Shown one piece after another: positions 23,183-35,756 of a stretch of 64,000 nt of DNA. Each line of letters begins with the position of its first letter. Position 1 is the first letter of the stretch. The DNA lies in assembly GCF_950295315.1 (NCBI RefSeq), contig NC_080170.1, positions 94,596,054 to 94,660,053 on the forward strand, given 5' to 3'. Under the pieces are notes generated by a model that made no database searches, was not told the DNA's origin, and was given only the letters and a program-made list of their open reading frames with translations. Origin of the DNA: Erinaceus europaeus. Lineage: Eukaryota; Chordata; Mammalia; Eulipotyphla; Erinaceidae. Made by a program: the position numbers and the translations under genes.

Positions 23183-23829
23183 GGCACACCAACACGGGGC
23201 AAAACATTTCTATTGAAAAGAAAATGGCCCTCCTCTCTAAGAACAACTCTATCAATAAGTCATCAGTTAATATTTCAATCCTGACTATGTAGTAGGATGT
23301 AAATCCAGTCTGAAGAGGAATATTTAAGTAGGTTACTACTAAAACTGAAAGTGAATGCAAGGGAGACTAGATCATGACATGAGAAAGAGACGTGAACATT
23401 TTCATTGGCTGTAGTGTCAATCCAACCACACAGCCTCCTTAAACTTGAGTGATCAAGTGTCACTTAGCTCATCTATAAAAGGAAATGACAGTGATGATTG
23501 TTTTGGGCTTATAAGTTCATCCATTTGTAAGGAGTAACTAACACATATTTGCTATAATAGGGTAAAAAGGAAAAGCAGAGAAGGAGAAAAAAGAAGAGTT
23601 GGCCATAATTAAAAGAAGTATTACATTTATCTATGGGTAGAGGGCTTATTATCATTGTTTATCTTGTTTCCTCATCTCTAAAGTGGACATTATAATCCTT
23701 ACTCCATAATTGGTATCAAGATCAATATAGGAAATATAGCCAATGTGCATTATCTCTATTCCTTTTTAAGATATTATTGGGGAGGGTTGATTCTAGTATA
23801 GCTGTTAACACATCAGTACAATTATCATC
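23183..23829. other. Unique DNA, possible MIR at about 23.45 kb
   Basis: 'cacttagctcatctataaaa' and the following bases at 23460-23540 recall a MIR core. Otherwise nothing recognised. Confidence 0.45.
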
Positions 23830-24560
23830 TCCTAGTGATACGTATTTGCAAAACATACCTACCCCTTATTCAGGTCCTTTTCTACCATCATGTATCAGGA
23901 CCTCCAAGGTCACTTGGTTCTCCACTTCCCTCTAACTCTCCTCCCTCAGAGTCTCATGCTTTGCAGCAATACACCAAAACCAGTCTAAATTTTACTTTGT
24001 ATTTTCTGTTTCTGTCCTTATTTCTTAAGGTTCACCCATGAGTGAGATCATCTGGTATTCACTGTTTTCATTTTGACTTATTTCATTTAACATGATCCCT
24101 TGAAACTCCATCCAAGATGAGGTGAAGGAAATGACTTCCTTATTTTTAACAGCTGAGTAGTATTTCATTGTGCACATATTCCATAACTTTTTCTTTTTTT
24201 GTTACTCTTTTTTTTAAATTGTTGTAGTAGTTATTATTATTGTTGTTATTGATGTTGTCATTGTTAGATAGGACAGAGAGAAATGGAGAGAGGAGGGGAA
24301 GACAAGGGGAGAGAAAGATAGACACCTGCAGACCTGCTTCACCACCTGTGAAGCGACTCCCCTACAGACGGGAAGCGGGGCTCAAACTAGGATCCTTATG
24401 AGGGTCCTTGCGCTTCACACAATGTGCGTTTAACCCGCTGCGCTACCCCCGGACTCCCATTCCATAACTTTCTTAGTCACTCACCATCTGTTGCTGGGCA
24501 TCCGGGTTACAAACTGTGCTATGAACACAGATGTTCATAGAGATCTCTTGCTTCCTTTGG
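23830..24560 (-). mobile_element. Old L1 3' fragment, antisense
   Basis: Text typical of L1 ORF2 end and 3'-UTR ('tgagtgagatcatctggtat', 'tgaaactccatccaagatga', 'agctgagtagtatttcattg', 'ctgttgctgggcatccgggt'), interrupted by a SINE. Confidence 0.8.
24191..24458 (-). mobile_element. Young tRNA-derived SINE in an L1
   Basis: Antisense GGGAGTCGGGCGG-family copy flanked by the 13-bp repeat ATTCCATAACTTT at 24178-24190 and 24459-24471. Confidence 0.95.
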
Positions 24561-26090
24561 ATATATTATTACTATTATTATTTCAGTTCTAATATGCATT
24601 ATTTCTGTCCTTCCAACCAAGAAATTCTTCACATGAAGTTAGATGAGCTCAAAAATCAAAATAAGAACACTTGAAAACCTTAAATGAGAACAGAATGTAA
24701 GGTGGTTTGACGGTGATGAAAGCTTAGCTGAAGAAGATAACCAAACCCACGGAGATTGTGTTGGGTTGTGTTCCCTGAAATAGGTTTCCTCCTGACCCAC
24801 CAATAAAATATATCACAGCTAGACTCAAAAAGTTAGTGGTGGTCACCACGGAGACTTTTTAGCTGATTTACTCAATCCACATATTCTATCAGTCTACTTG
24901 ACCACTTAGCTATAGCAACTTCCAGTACAAACTAGAGCATCACCCAGTTTCTACCTCAGAAAATGGGGGGGGATAATTCTTCTTAGTCACTCTTTGGGGT
25001 GTATGTGTGTGTGTGTGTGTGTGTTTCATCTCATGGACAGCTGACAGCCTTATTTAGCCAACCAGCTGCGTTGTAATACACAATGTCCCAAATGCTCAAA
25101 GTCTGGTGGATGATTCTTTTGTATCCCCATAAGCAGCAGTTGCAGGGGAATCGACCAGTCCCTCTGGTAGCCTGGGGGTGTCAAAGCTGCTTTCCAAATC
25201 GTTACCACCATAATTATCCACCATTGTTTTAGTGAGATATTTGCTAGGCAATTGTTTTTCTTTCTTTAATCATTAAAAAAACAATCAAATTTCACTGGAG
25301 CAATGTTCACCTCGAATCACATTAACACATTTATTTATTAACCCCCTTCTGTTTGCCCAGTTCAGTGGGAAGTCTTGGAAGAGGGACAATCAAAATATTT
25401 CATCAGCTTTTAAAAAACTGATAATGCTATGAGGAAAAGCTTTACATGAGTAAAAATTCTAGGGGAAAGTTAGCACAGAATGGCACATTTCTTTCCTGGA
25501 TTTTATTTCGAGGTGGCAGGGTGCAGGGGTATTGTGATGGGTGACTGCTTTCTTTTGCACCAAGTAACAAAAACAATCAAGAGAGCAGACAGAAAATGCA
25601 TCCTATTAAGAGTAGCCATCAGAGCCTGACTTTTTGACAAGAGATCCATCATTTAGGATAAATGCTAAAGGTAGTTTTAAAAAGGCATTTGCTTCTGGTT
25701 GACTGATGTGGCCTGTGTGACTAAGTGAGACATTCGAAGGCCTGTCTATGTTTTGGCTTAGAGTTACATTTGGAACCCATTTTTCAAGAAAGCCAACCCC
25801 AAACAGCTCCTCAGGGCTGCACAAGGGGAGGCCACTAACCCTATCTATCCAACCTTAGCTGGATGGGAGGTCTTGGTGCTGCAGGCTCCTGTTTGCACTC
25901 CAGCCTGTGAGGTCCTCCAGGTTGGTTTCCATGTCAGCCGCATCTCTAGGAGCTCACCACCAGGGTTGCACAGTGTTTGTTCAACCCTGTTCAAAGAACG
26001 AAAACACTGGGGGGGGGGGGGGGAGAAAAAAGCCAAGCCAGGGGAGAAAGAGGAACAACAACAAGTAAAAAAAACTCCACGAAAACAAAA
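24561..26090. other. Unique DNA 5' of the CD47 CpG island
   Basis: Includes a (TG)n tract at about 25005-25024 and a 15-base G run at 26009-26023. No gene recognised. The long - strand open frame at 25845-27134 is a product of GC-rich composition. Confidence 0.5.
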
Positions 26091-26604
26091 GGTGCGGGCG
26101 GGTGGAAGCAACGAGGGGCAGCTCCCCGCGAGCCCCACCGCCGGCCCCGCACGCGCCCCCTGGCTCCCCGACGGCGCGTAGGAAGTGGAGAGACGCCCCC
26201 GCGCGGCGCGCGCTCCGATGGGGGAGGACTCGGAGGTGAGGGGTCGGCGCCGCTCGCGCGCGGACGTTAAGCCTCCGGGAAAGAGAGAGAGGGAGGTCGG
26301 GGGCGGCTGCAGGGCGGAGGTCCAGAGGCCTGGGTGAGCGATTCCAGTGGGGCTCCTGGGAGTCGCAGCCAGAGAGCACAAAACGGGGTGGGGGGTGGGG
26401 CAGAGTGCAAGGGAATGAGACTGGGAGGGTTTGGGCGCTGGGGGAACTTGTGCAGTGCGTAGCAACACACGCTCAGCCTCCAGTGGCGGCTGAGGACGCG
26501 AACCGAGACCCGAGAGGCTGCCTGTCACAGTGTTACGGGGCGTGAGCAGGAAGCCTGGCACGCAGCGGCACCCGGACCGCGGCTGAGCAGGTTCCTGAGC
26601 GAGC

Positions 26605-26624
26605 GGGCGGGCGGGAGGGCGGGG
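26605..26624 (+). promoter_or_regulatory. Clustered GC boxes (Sp1-type)
   Basis: GGGCGG at 26605-26610 and GGGCGGGG at 26617-26624, about 240-260 bp before the CD47 start codon. Confidence 0.6.
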
Positions 26625-26721
26625 ACTGCAGCGCGTCAACGGCGGCGGCAGAGGGGCGTAGGCGAGGGCGAGTGTGCGTGCGCGGCTCTCGCCGGGTGTG
26701 TGTGTGTGGGGGACACGAGAG

Positions 26722-26733
26722 CGCGCGTGCGCG
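26722..26733 (-). promoter_or_regulatory. Perfect NRF-1 consensus site
   Basis: The complement reads CGCGCACGCGCG, an exact fit to YGCGCAYGCGCR. It lies 130 bp upstream of the CD47 ATG. NRF-1 (alpha-Pal) has been reported to activate the human CD47 promoter, so conservation here is plausible. A weaker half-match sits near 26675. Confidence 0.7.
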
Positions 26734-26863
26734 CGGCCAAGCTCCTGGGCGTCTGGTTCTGCTAGTGACAGGCGGGCGGTCGCTGACGCGGTGGCCGATC
26801 TCGCCTGTGAAGGCTGTTCCTGACACCTGCGGCGGCCGTGGCGACCCTGCGGCGGGTACGAAG

Positions 26864-26909
26864 ATGTGGCCCCTGGTGGTGGCGCTGCTGCTGGGCTCTG
26901 CGTGTTGCG
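26864..26909 (+). CDS. CD47: CD47 exon 1 (coding part): signal peptide
   Basis: CD47 is a five-pass membrane glycoprotein that binds SIRP-alpha on phagocytes ('don't eat me'), thrombospondin-1 and integrins. This exon encodes MWPLVVALLLGSACC plus the first base of a glycine codon, a signal peptide differing from the human one by a single residue as I recall it. The donor CG|GTGAGT at 26909/26910 is strong and leaves phase 1, matching exon 2. The context before the ATG, 'gtacgaag', is acceptable (A at -3). The exon sits in a CpG island with an NRF-1 site. The first exon's 5' UTR is not delimited. Confidence 0.95.
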
Positions 26910-27030
26910 GTGAGTGTCCCCGCGTCGGGCTCTGCGGCTGGAGTCGCGACGCCCCCGCGGCGCCCCCGCCGGCGAGTGGGCTGCACCCCGGGCTGCCCCG
27001 CGGCGTCCTAGAGGCCCCCCCCCCCGCACT

Positions 27031-30000
27031 CCCCAAGATGTGGGTGCTCTTTTCCCCTTTCTCTCCTTCCTCTCCCCTTTGGGTGAGAGCGGGGCACAAC
27101 TCCTTCCCCTCCCGCTCTCTGGCTCCGGGCTCACAAGCCAAAGGGAGATTCCAAATCGTGTACCTCGCGCAAAAATTAACTGTAAAAAAAAAAAAAAAAG
27201 AAAAGAAAAAAGGCGCGTCCGGAGGTTAGGCGGTGAAGGCGTTTAGGGTTCCCTCTCCTTTGCACCCTGTTCTTACTTGGTGCTTAAATGCGGGTTTTTT
27301 TGTCTGTTTGTTTTCTGTTTTTCTTTGCTTGGCAGGGGGATGCAGGAGGGAGAGTGGGAGGGCCGGGGCCTCTGGCGATGGAAGTGCGCATTTTGGCGAA
27401 GTCTGCCAGGCCGGGTGGCTCCTGGGTCTGCCCTCCCTCATCAACACGGGAGTTGAGGACGCAGTCAAGTTTCGTTTCCGACCCAGCATTTATTTCATCA
27501 GCAGAACCCCTGCGCTCCGCCGGCCTTTTTCACCCTGGAAAGAAGCTTCCTGGAAACTCTTTTTTTTTTTTTTTCCGAAACCCCTATATCCCATCAACCA
27601 CTTAAATATTTATTTTAAATAGCTTTTTAAGTGCCCCCACCCCCCACAATATGGGAAAGCTGTTTAAAAACCACATTTTAAGTGGAAAAGGAAGACAATA
27701 ACCTCTTGTCAAAACATTTTTTTTTTTCAGCACAGTGGGATTTGATGTCTTTCCACTGCCAGAGGGGTTTTTAGAACTCCTCCCCCTTGCCCGCCAGCGT
27801 TGGGAATCTTTCCCCTTTTTGAAAGGACCTGTGCTTTGTCTGTAACAACTGAAAGATTAGGAAACCCCCCCCCCCTTTTAAAAAGAATCTCAACAGCGCG
27901 CCCTTCACATTTTGCATCAGTAGAGCCTTCTGTATAGAACTTGCTGTAAGATTCAGAATTGAGTTTGAGTAACAGCAACAATTATGTGCTATAATTAATC
28001 CTACGGTGGTAAGAATTAGATTTTCAACTGGTTATTAGCTTTACGGTGCTGTTTATAATGGTTTGTGACTTCAAGCAGTTTCTAAGATGCTTTAAAGTCC
28101 TTGCTTGTCACTTTGTCTCCTCTGAAACATTCCGAGATGTTGGAGCTATTGATAGTTATTCTAGTATGTTTAGGATTCTGTTAGATAAGGTAATATTTAC
28201 TGTCATCGTCACTTGTGCCCATTTTATTTCTGTAGCTATAAGTGAAATAGTACTCCCCCCATACCTGTTCTATGAAAAATACTTCATATGGTATCAAATT
28301 ATGAATTTATAATAAAATATCAGTATTTTAAGCCATTAACATCAGAATCGGTTGAATAATGACAAGGAAATCAGGTACTGTTTTAAAAATAAGGGTCTAT
28401 TACAAGAGAACTAGAAAGAATTGTTACAATAGCTTGGGGAAAAGGAATTCTGCTAGGCCTTCTTGAGAAATACTTACATCACATCTGATTAGTACTCATT
28501 TTCATACAGTATTGATGTGCTTCCATCCTTATCGAGTCACAGGATTCTGAATTTATGGTACTTTCTTTTATTTAGTTGATAATAGCCTTTAAAAAAGCAA
28601 AATAGAAGCATTATGTGTTTTGGATTCTGTTAACTTCTGACTGTAACACAGTGTTTGCCCTAATATATAGTGAATTTTTTGGTGGTTTAGTATGTATTTT
28701 TAAAAGGAAGAACATATATGAATAGTGTTAACAATCTCCGAGCACAAGTAGTTACAAACCAGGATATTTAGGAGACTGAATTTAGACTCTCGAACATGCA
28801 AGAAAATCTTGAATGTATATGCTTATATATACTGAAGTTTTATTTTACTTTTAATTACAAATGACTGGTAATGAAAGTAATTTTCTGGTAGTCACTATAG
28901 TTTTAGTTTACCTTTGTACTAGGAGTTGTTATCTGAAATGTTCTTTCCATCTGAATACAGGCAAACTGCAACCCCTGTACTGGTTTACAGAGATGCAGGA
29001 TGGATTACTATGCTTATTTCCTCCCCCACATCCCATATGTCCAATTATACTTTGTTTAAAAGCACATCAACAGTTTTAGTGGTTCTCACTAACTGGCAAA
29101 CAATACCTCGCCCTCCAAAATGACAGTGATGTGAACTGCTTTTTCTGTGGCTGAATGGCTTTTCTTAGTTCAAAAATGAGTTTAAAAATCAAGGGCACCA
29201 ATGATTAAATTAAGAACATTTTTCATTGTCTGAGTTTAGAGTAATTTGTCATGCTTAAGTAAAAATGTTTTCCTTTCTCTTAAAGAATATATTACTTGTA
29301 AATACAAGTTGCCATTTTAAGGAAGTAAGTGCCTATTTAAAAGTACTTATTTATGGGGCCTCCTCAGCAGTCTAGAGGCAGCATGCTAAAGCATTACACT
29401 AAATGCCTACCATTAGGACACTTGCTCATGCTGTCATATGTACCAGGCAGATGTTTTATCTTTGCCACTCAGTTTGGTAATGGAGCTTTGAAAGGCCAGG
29501 TTCTAAAGATGAAAAATAGGTATTTTTCTCCCCAAACTAACAGATACTCTATATGCAAGACTCACTCATTGTTAAATGTTAAATATCCATAACATTAATT
29601 CAACTGTAGCTTGTATAAGCATTATTTATAATACATTAGTGTTGTTTATGTACAATGCTTGTTAACTACCTTATGTTTTAGACTCCTGCAGTCAGCTCTT
29701 TATACAGGATAAAAATTTCTTCTGTATTTTTGTGCCTCAGCCTAATATAATACAGTCTTGGGTTGTCACAGAGCTACTTTCACTTTTTGTGTAAGTACAG
29801 ATGTTTCTTTTGTGAGAGGAGAATAATGGTGAGGATCAGTTTTGCTAAACTTATTGCAGCCCTAAAGTAAAAAATGTTGAGCAACTAGGAAATATAATTA
29901 TGATGTGCCTAGACTAAGACAAAAGAACTTTTTTTCTTTTCTCTTTCTGCTTACCTGCAGTCAAAATAAGAGTTACAAGACATAACCTCTTTTGAATATT

Positions 30001-30075
30001 TCATTCCATATTCATGGAGCAGCAGTACAAGATTCAGAATCTGAGTGCCTTCAGAGTTTGAGATTTAGGCTAGAT
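27031..30075. other. Unique first part of intron 1
   Basis: Poly-A at about 27183-27199 and a C run at about 27865, otherwise non-repetitive. Conserved intronic enhancers might lie here, but nothing can be shown from one sequence. Confidence 0.5.
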
Positions 30076-30077
30076 GG

Positions 30078-30200
30078 GCCTGGGAGATGGCACGGTGAGT
30101 AGGGCACTCACCTTGAATATATGAGGTCTAGAGCTCAGTCTCCCCCACAAGCCACGTGCCAGAGTGGTGCTTAGGAGAGTAAATGTGCATATTTGAATAC
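30078..30200 (+). mobile_element. tRNA-derived SINE, alternative head
   Basis: 'gcctgggagatggcacggtg', 'gaatatatgaggtctagagc' and 'cgtgccagagtggtgctt' resemble the SINEs at 17.8 and 54.5 kb. Confidence 0.6.
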
Positions 30201-30394
30201 TCATCACATTTAACTGACAAGGCAAGGGATTTTGCAAGTACAGGGTCTGTCAAAATTATTTTTCTATTACAAGCATGTATAAATTCATGCACTATGCTCC
30301 TAATACTTTGCAGTGCCTTCTTGGGTGTGTAGATGAATTTAAGATTGTGTGCCTCTTAATAGCTCCAAAAGTAATAATTTTTAGAGATTAGGGG

Positions 30395-30562
30395 TGGCTG
30401 TTATTGTTACCTTACATAGAAACTGAGAGGCAGAGAGAAAGAGGGAAAGAGACCACAGCATAGGAGTTTCCTTCAGTGCAGTGGGGGCCAGGCTGGAACC
30501 TGGGTCATGTGCACAACAAAGCAGCACCCTGTCCACGTGAGCTATTTCAGTGGCCCTTTTTG
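30395..30562 (-). mobile_element. Diverged tRNA-derived SINE, antisense
   Basis: 'gagaggcagagagaaagagg', 'cagtgggggccaggctggaa' and 'ctgggtcatgtgca' give the reversed body and B box. Confidence 0.7.
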
Positions 30563-31482
30563 TCTTGATTCCCCCATTGGTGCTTAATTTGAGTGCCTGA
30601 TAAGGCCATAATTCTGGGGGAGTTACTGATTTTACCTTGTAATTTTAGTTCAACCACTTCCATTTTTATAAGGTCATTTTTAAACACAGTGAGAAGGATA
30701 ACTGAGTCAGAATTAAGAAGCTTATGAATACCCCACTTTATTTACCCTGGGACATACTTAGTTTACCAGATCTTCCTTTTTGTTCCCAATTTTCATCCAA
30801 TTCATTGTGAGCCTCCAGTTCTAGGGGCTAAATCTGATGATAAAATTTGGTAGGATTCATCTCTGGCAGGTATCTTAACTTGCAAGCTTTTCTTTGTTTA
30901 CCTTAGTGACTGTTCAGGTTTTCTACCCCATTCCTGAACATCATTTCTGAGTAGATAATTAACTTCCTACTCCACTGCAAAAAATAGTGATGTGTGGTGT
31001 GGACTCTTTGTCAACTTTCCTCCCACCATTACTAAACTTATCTGTAATATCTTAAGCAATCTCCATCTCATTCTTTTCCTTCACCCAGTTCCAGAGAAAT
31101 ACCTATCCACCTTTCTCAGGAAAGGGCTACCTGCCTTTCACTTCTATCACTTTGGAGACTTGCCCAACAATCTTAATTCTTCAGCCTTGTGTCACTGGTC
31201 TCCTCTCTCTCTCTCTCTCTCTCCCCTCCCCTCCCCTCCCCTCCCCTCCCTCCCTCTCTCCTTCTCTCCCTCTCCCTCTTGATTTCTTCAACTTTTTTTC
31301 ATATTAAAAACAAGAAAAACCAAACATTCTCTCTTGTCTCTACTTCCACACTCTATGCTATTATTGTCTCTTCCTTCTGCTTTCTTACACGTACAAATTT
31401 ATTGAAAGTGAATCATTGCATCTTCTTTCTCCTTCTGATCTCACCTGTCTGTTGACATCTTACAAATGAAGAAATTAATGAG
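30563..31482. other. Unique DNA with a CT-rich tract
   Basis: (CT)n/(CCCCT)n at about 31200-31282; otherwise nothing recognised. Confidence 0.5.
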
Positions 31483-32470
31483 AGGCTGGGCAGTGGCACA
31501 CTTGGTAGAGCAGACATGTTACCATGTGCAAGGACCCAGGTTCAAGCCTCCAGTCTTTGCCTGCAAGGGGGAAGCTTCCTGAAATGCAAAGCAGTGTTGC
31601 AAGTGTCTTGTCTTTTTCTCTCTATTTCTATCTCCCCTCTCCCCTCTCAATTTCTATCTCTACCCAATAAATTAATACATAATGTATAACTAATGATGGG
31701 TGGGGGAGCAGGCGTGTGAGCCTGGTTGATCACACATGTTACAGTGTTCAAGGACCTGGGTTTTAGCCCCTAGTCCCCATCTGCCAGGCTGATTCAAGCT
31801 CCATGAGTGGTGAAGTAGTGCTGCAGGTCTCTTTCTCCCTTCCTCCCAACCTATCTCCCCTTCCCTCTCAACTTCTCTGTCTCTATCCTAAATAAGTAAG
31901 TAAACATATTTTTAAATCTTTATATATTTATTGGGTAGAGATAGGCAGAAATTGAGGGGGAGTGGGAGAGGGTACAGCTGTAGTGCAGCAGGTTAAGTAC
32001 ATATAGTGTGAAGCACAAGGACCGGTTTAAGGATCCAGATTTGAGCCCCCAGCTCCTCACTTGCATAGGGGTTGCCTCACAGGCAGTGAGGAGAATCTGC
32101 AGATGCCTGTCTTTCTCTCCCCCTCTCTGTCTTCCCCTCCTCTCTCGATTTCCCTCTGTCCTGTCCAACAATAATAGCAATGGCAAGAATAACATTAACT
32201 GCAACACAAATGGGGAAAATGTCCTCCTTTGTAGTATAGGCACCAAGCCCCAGCTATAACCCTGAAGGCAAGAAAAAAAAAAAAGAGGAAGGGGGAGATA
32301 AAGAGAGAGAAAGAGAAAGAGCCACCTGCAGCATTGCTTCACCACCATTTGTGAAGCTTTCCCCCTACAGGTAGGGACCAGGGGCTTAAAGCCAGGCAGA
32401 TTGCACACTGTGACATGTGCACTCAACCAAGTGCACCTCCACCCAACCCCATAAATAAAAAATATTTTTT
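31483..32470. mobile_element. Cluster of four SINEs, one nested
   Basis: Two sense copies in tandem, 31483-31685 and about 31705-31905, each with an A box, B box and AATAAA-rich tail. They are followed by an antisense copy (about 31910-31972 and 32275-32455). That copy is split by a sense GGTTAAG-head copy at about 31973-32272, which ends in the shared 'ccaagccccagctataaccc' module. The long - strand frame (31920-32522) is a SINE shadow. Confidence 0.8.
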
Positions 32471-33220
32471 TTAAAAAAAAAGAAACTAATGATGGAATTT
32501 TCAGTTTAGAGGCTGTTTTCACTCAACCTACTAAATAACCGATTATTCCAAATTAAGACTCTCCCTTCATGTCTGCCCTGGCGTTCTTTACTGTTTCACT
32601 TATTTCTGTCACTTCTCTTTCTCACTTCCTTGGTTTATTGCTTTTCAACTATTTGCTTCATAATTACTGGTGTTCCCCAACGTTTTATTTTCCGTTACTT
32701 CCTCTATTTGCTTTGCAATGACTCTCTGGGCAGTCTTATTTATGCTCATGATTTCAATTGCCATCTGTTTTCTTACTTATTTCTAGGTATTTGTAGCTCC
32801 TAGCTTTCTTATTAAGTATCAGTCCATATGTCCTGGGGTCTCATAGACATCTCCATTTCATTGTCCCATACTCCCATCTACTCAGTATTGAAAGGGCATT
32901 TCCTTTACATCTCCTCAGTTACTTTTCTCTATAGTAATTCGCAACCAAACTAGTTATGCGTGCACATAGACTTGACTTAGCAGCTCATTTCTCCCCTTTT
33001 CTTCCTCATTGCATATATCTGACTAACATTAGTTTTATTTCTTTGTCTTTAAGGTTACTGCCACTTGTCGATCTCCTCTCCAGTTGTCATTTTCCTGCAG
33101 ATGATATTCAAGGCAGTCTTTAAAAAATTTTTTAGCCATTAGAGTTATTGCTGAATCTTTTAATTTTGCATAATGCCACCATTACCGCAGTCATTCACTC
33201 ATTGTCTGTCTCCCTTTCTC
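32471..33220. other. Unique intronic DNA
   Basis: Nothing recognised. Confidence 0.5.
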
Positions 33221-33412
33221 TGTGTGTCTTTTTTTAAAGATAGAGGTTGAGAGACAGAGACGGAAAGAAACACAGAAAAGGAGAGAGAGAGAGAGAGAGA
33301 GACCCCACAGTACTGCTTCACTGCTTGTGAAAACTTGCCTGTGCAGGTGCTCCCATGTGGTGGCTGGGGGCTTGAACCCATGTCCTCATGCATGAGTCAT
33401 CTTTTGGCTCCT
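33221..33412 (-). mobile_element. tRNA-derived SINE with (GA)n, antisense
   Basis: 'agatagaggttgagagacag', a GA run, and 'ttgaacccatgtcctc' as the reversed B box. Confidence 0.75.
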
Positions 33413-33786
33413 ATAATATTTTAAACCCTCTTTTCCTTGAGTTCGCCAGAATAATCTTTTATTTTCTGTTACTCATTTTCTTCACTTCTAACATGTTAAT
33501 TATTCTGTCTCTAAAGCTCTTCCTTTCCTATAACATTTAAATTCATCTTTAAGGCCCAGTTTAAACATAACTGTCTAAGGAGATCACTCTTACATACACA
33601 GTGTAATTTTTAGAGAATAGCTGATTGAAATTTTTATTGAAATATTAATATGAAGCTTCATGATTCTTTACTCAGGTTTTTATAAGTGAGAAACAGTGGA
33701 ACCATGAAAAAGAACGTGGATCCTCTCTGATATGTTTCCTCAGAATTCATCCTTTAAACTCTTTTACATTCATAAGAATATATCGA

Positions 33787-33990
33787 GTCCCAGGCCAGGC
33801 GGTTGTGTTCTTGGTTGAGCACACACATTACTATGCACAGGGAGCCAGGTTCCCATGTTTGTACCCCTGTTCCACTCGTGCAGGGGAGGAGAGTTTCATG
33901 TACAGTGAATCAGATCTGCAGGTGTCTGCCTCCCCCCCCCCATATATGTATCCCTCTCAATTTCTTTATCATATAGAATAGAGGGAAACA
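33787..33990 (+). mobile_element. tRNA-derived SINE
   Basis: 'ttggttgagcacacacatta' head, degenerate B box, 'atctgcaggtgtctgcctcc' body. Confidence 0.75.
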
Positions 33991-34007
33991 AGAAGGTAAA
34001 AATGGCC

Positions 34008-34124
34008 ACCTGGAGGGTGGAGGTAGATAGCATAATGGTTATGCAAAGAGACTGTCATGCCTGAGGCTCCAAAGTTCCAGGTTCAATCCTCTGCACTACC
34101 ATAATCCAGAGCTGAGTAGTGCTC

Positions 34125-34159
<35 letters not shown>

Positions 34160-34225
34160 CCATCGGGAGCAGTAGATTTATAGTGCGGTACAAAGCCCCA
34201 GAGATAACCCTGGTGATGATGATGA
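34008..34225 (+). mobile_element. SINE, 'TAGCATAATGGTTATG' head, long poly-A
   Basis: Head at 34020-34050, B-box-like CAGGTTCAATCC, 'gagctgagtagtgctctggt', about 29 A, then the shared 3' module ('gccccagagataaccctgg') and a GAT repeat. Confidence 0.85.
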
Positions 34226-34611
34226 TATAAAATATCAAAGAAAAAATATATATTGAGTCCTATCTTGGACTAGAGCCATAGGATACCAAATTATGACTTC
34301 ATCATTGCTTTTCTACTTTTTGGGCTTAGTGGAAAGATCAGTTAATTAAAACAGTAACTATAAGATTTGATAGTAGGTACTTAGCACTTGAACAGGGTGC
34401 CTTGGGAACGATAAAGAGGGGATGAATTCAGTTGAATAGTGGTAGGAAGGAGAACAAGATTAAACATGCTTTCAGAAACTATTACCTGTATATATATGCT
34501 ATATATTGTTATATATTACCTGTGCTATAAGAAACTGTATTTGTTATAGCATTTGTTATGTATATGAAAGGTACTGTGGTCAAAGAATAATGTTATTTTA
34601 TTAAATATTAA

Positions 34612-35235
34612 AAAGATTTCTTCAAGTAGTCTGGAGAACTCCTAGAAGACTAGAAGTGGACCTACCCTATGACCCTGCAGTTCTTATTCTGGGGATATAT
34701 CCCAAAGAACCAAACAAAACCATCCTAACAGATTTGTGTATACCTATATTCATGGCAGCACAATTTGGAAGAATTTTTTTATTATCTTTATTTTATTTAT
34801 GGGATAAGGACAGCTAGAAATTGAGAGGGAAGGGGCTGATAGGGAGAGACAGAGAGACACCTGCAACACTGCTTCACCACTTGCAAAACAATCCCCCTGC
34901 AGGTGGGGACTGAGGGCTTGAACTTGGGTCTTTGTACATTGTAGTATGTACACTCAGTCAGGCCCCAGCCACACAATTTGTAATAGCCAAAACCTAGAAG
35001 CAACTCAGGTGTCCAATAACAGATGAGTGGCTGAGTAAGTTGTGGTCTGTATACACAATGGAATACTACTCAGCTATAAAAAATGGTGAATTCACCTTCT
35101 TCACCCCATCTTGGATGGAGCTTGAAAGAATCATGTTAAGTGAGCTCAGACAGTGAAGAAGGAATATGGGATGATCTCACTCATAGACAAAATTTGAAAA
35201 ATAAGAACAGAAGAAAAAAACACAAAGCAGAACTT
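34612..35235 (+). mobile_element. L1 3' end, sense orientation
   Basis: ORF2-end and 3'-UTR text on the + strand: 'tgaccctgcagttcttattc', 'caatggaatactactcagct', 'gatgatctcactcatagaca'. The only clear sense-oriented L1 coding end in this intron. It is interrupted by a SINE. Confidence 0.85.
34770..34973 (-). mobile_element. tRNA-derived SINE inside the sense L1
   Basis: Antisense copy; CACAATTTG flanks it on both sides (about 34759 and 34972), consistent with a target duplication. Confidence 0.8.
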
Positions 35236-35244
35236 GTATGTTGT

Positions 35245-35580
35245 TTTTCTTCTCTTTTTCTTTTTTCTTTTGCATCCAGGGTTATTGCTGCTGCTAGGTG
35301 CCTGCACTACAAATCCACCACTCCTGGCAGATGCCCCCCCCCCCATTTTATTGGTTAGGACAGAGAGAAATTGAGAGGGAAGGGTAGATAGAGAGGGAAA
35401 GAGAGAAAGATAAACACCTGCAGACCTGTTTCACTGCTTGTGAAGTGCCCCCCTGCAGGCAGGGAGCTGGGGACTTGAATTTGGATCTTTGTGCAGTCCT
35501 TGCACTTAGTATGATACACACTTAACTGGATGTGCCAGTGCCCAGCCCCCTGTCTCTTTCTGTGTCTGTCTGAAAGAAAA
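35245..35580 (-). mobile_element. Long-form SINE, antisense
   Basis: Begins with the reversed 3' module ('agggttattgctgctgctag'), then the usual body and reversed head, ending 'cccagccccctg'. Confidence 0.8.
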
Positions 35581-35756
35581 AAAAAAATCTCAGTATGTTT
35601 GCCAGGAGTGCGAAAGCCCTGGCAATGACCAAAAAGAAACAAATTAAGAAATAAAAAAAACAAACAAAAACCACTAATATTTACTGTGAGTTAAAAAATA
35701 GAGTCAATAGATAAACTTTGAATGAAGTGGTAGGAATTGTCAGCTCCTAAAATTAT

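Larger units (their letters stand above)
26090..27030 (+). promoter_or_regulatory. CD47: CpG island and CD47 promoter region
   Basis: An abrupt rise in GC and CpG density surrounds exon 1, in contrast with AT-rich flanks. No TATA box is visible near the start. GC boxes and an NRF-1 site are present, so a broad housekeeping-type promoter is likely. The transcription start cannot be placed from sequence, but it should lie within the last few hundred bases before the ATG at 26864. The many long open frames on both strands here are compositional. Confidence 0.85.

Noticed and set aside
25845..27134. 429-codon - strand open frame (and several overlapping ones) across the CD47 CpG island
   Set aside because: GC-rich composition suppresses stop codons. 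The product is low-complexity Pro/Arg/Ala/Ser-rich, overlaps the CD47 promoter and exon 1, and shows no domain.
26672..27229. 185-codon + strand frame running through CD47 exon 1 in the correct frame for its signal peptide
   Set aside because: It reads through the exon 1 donor into intron 1. The true start is the ATG at 26864, and the upstream part is 5' UTR.
31920..32522. 200-codon - strand frame
   Set aside because: Composed of nested SINE sequence; no protein features.
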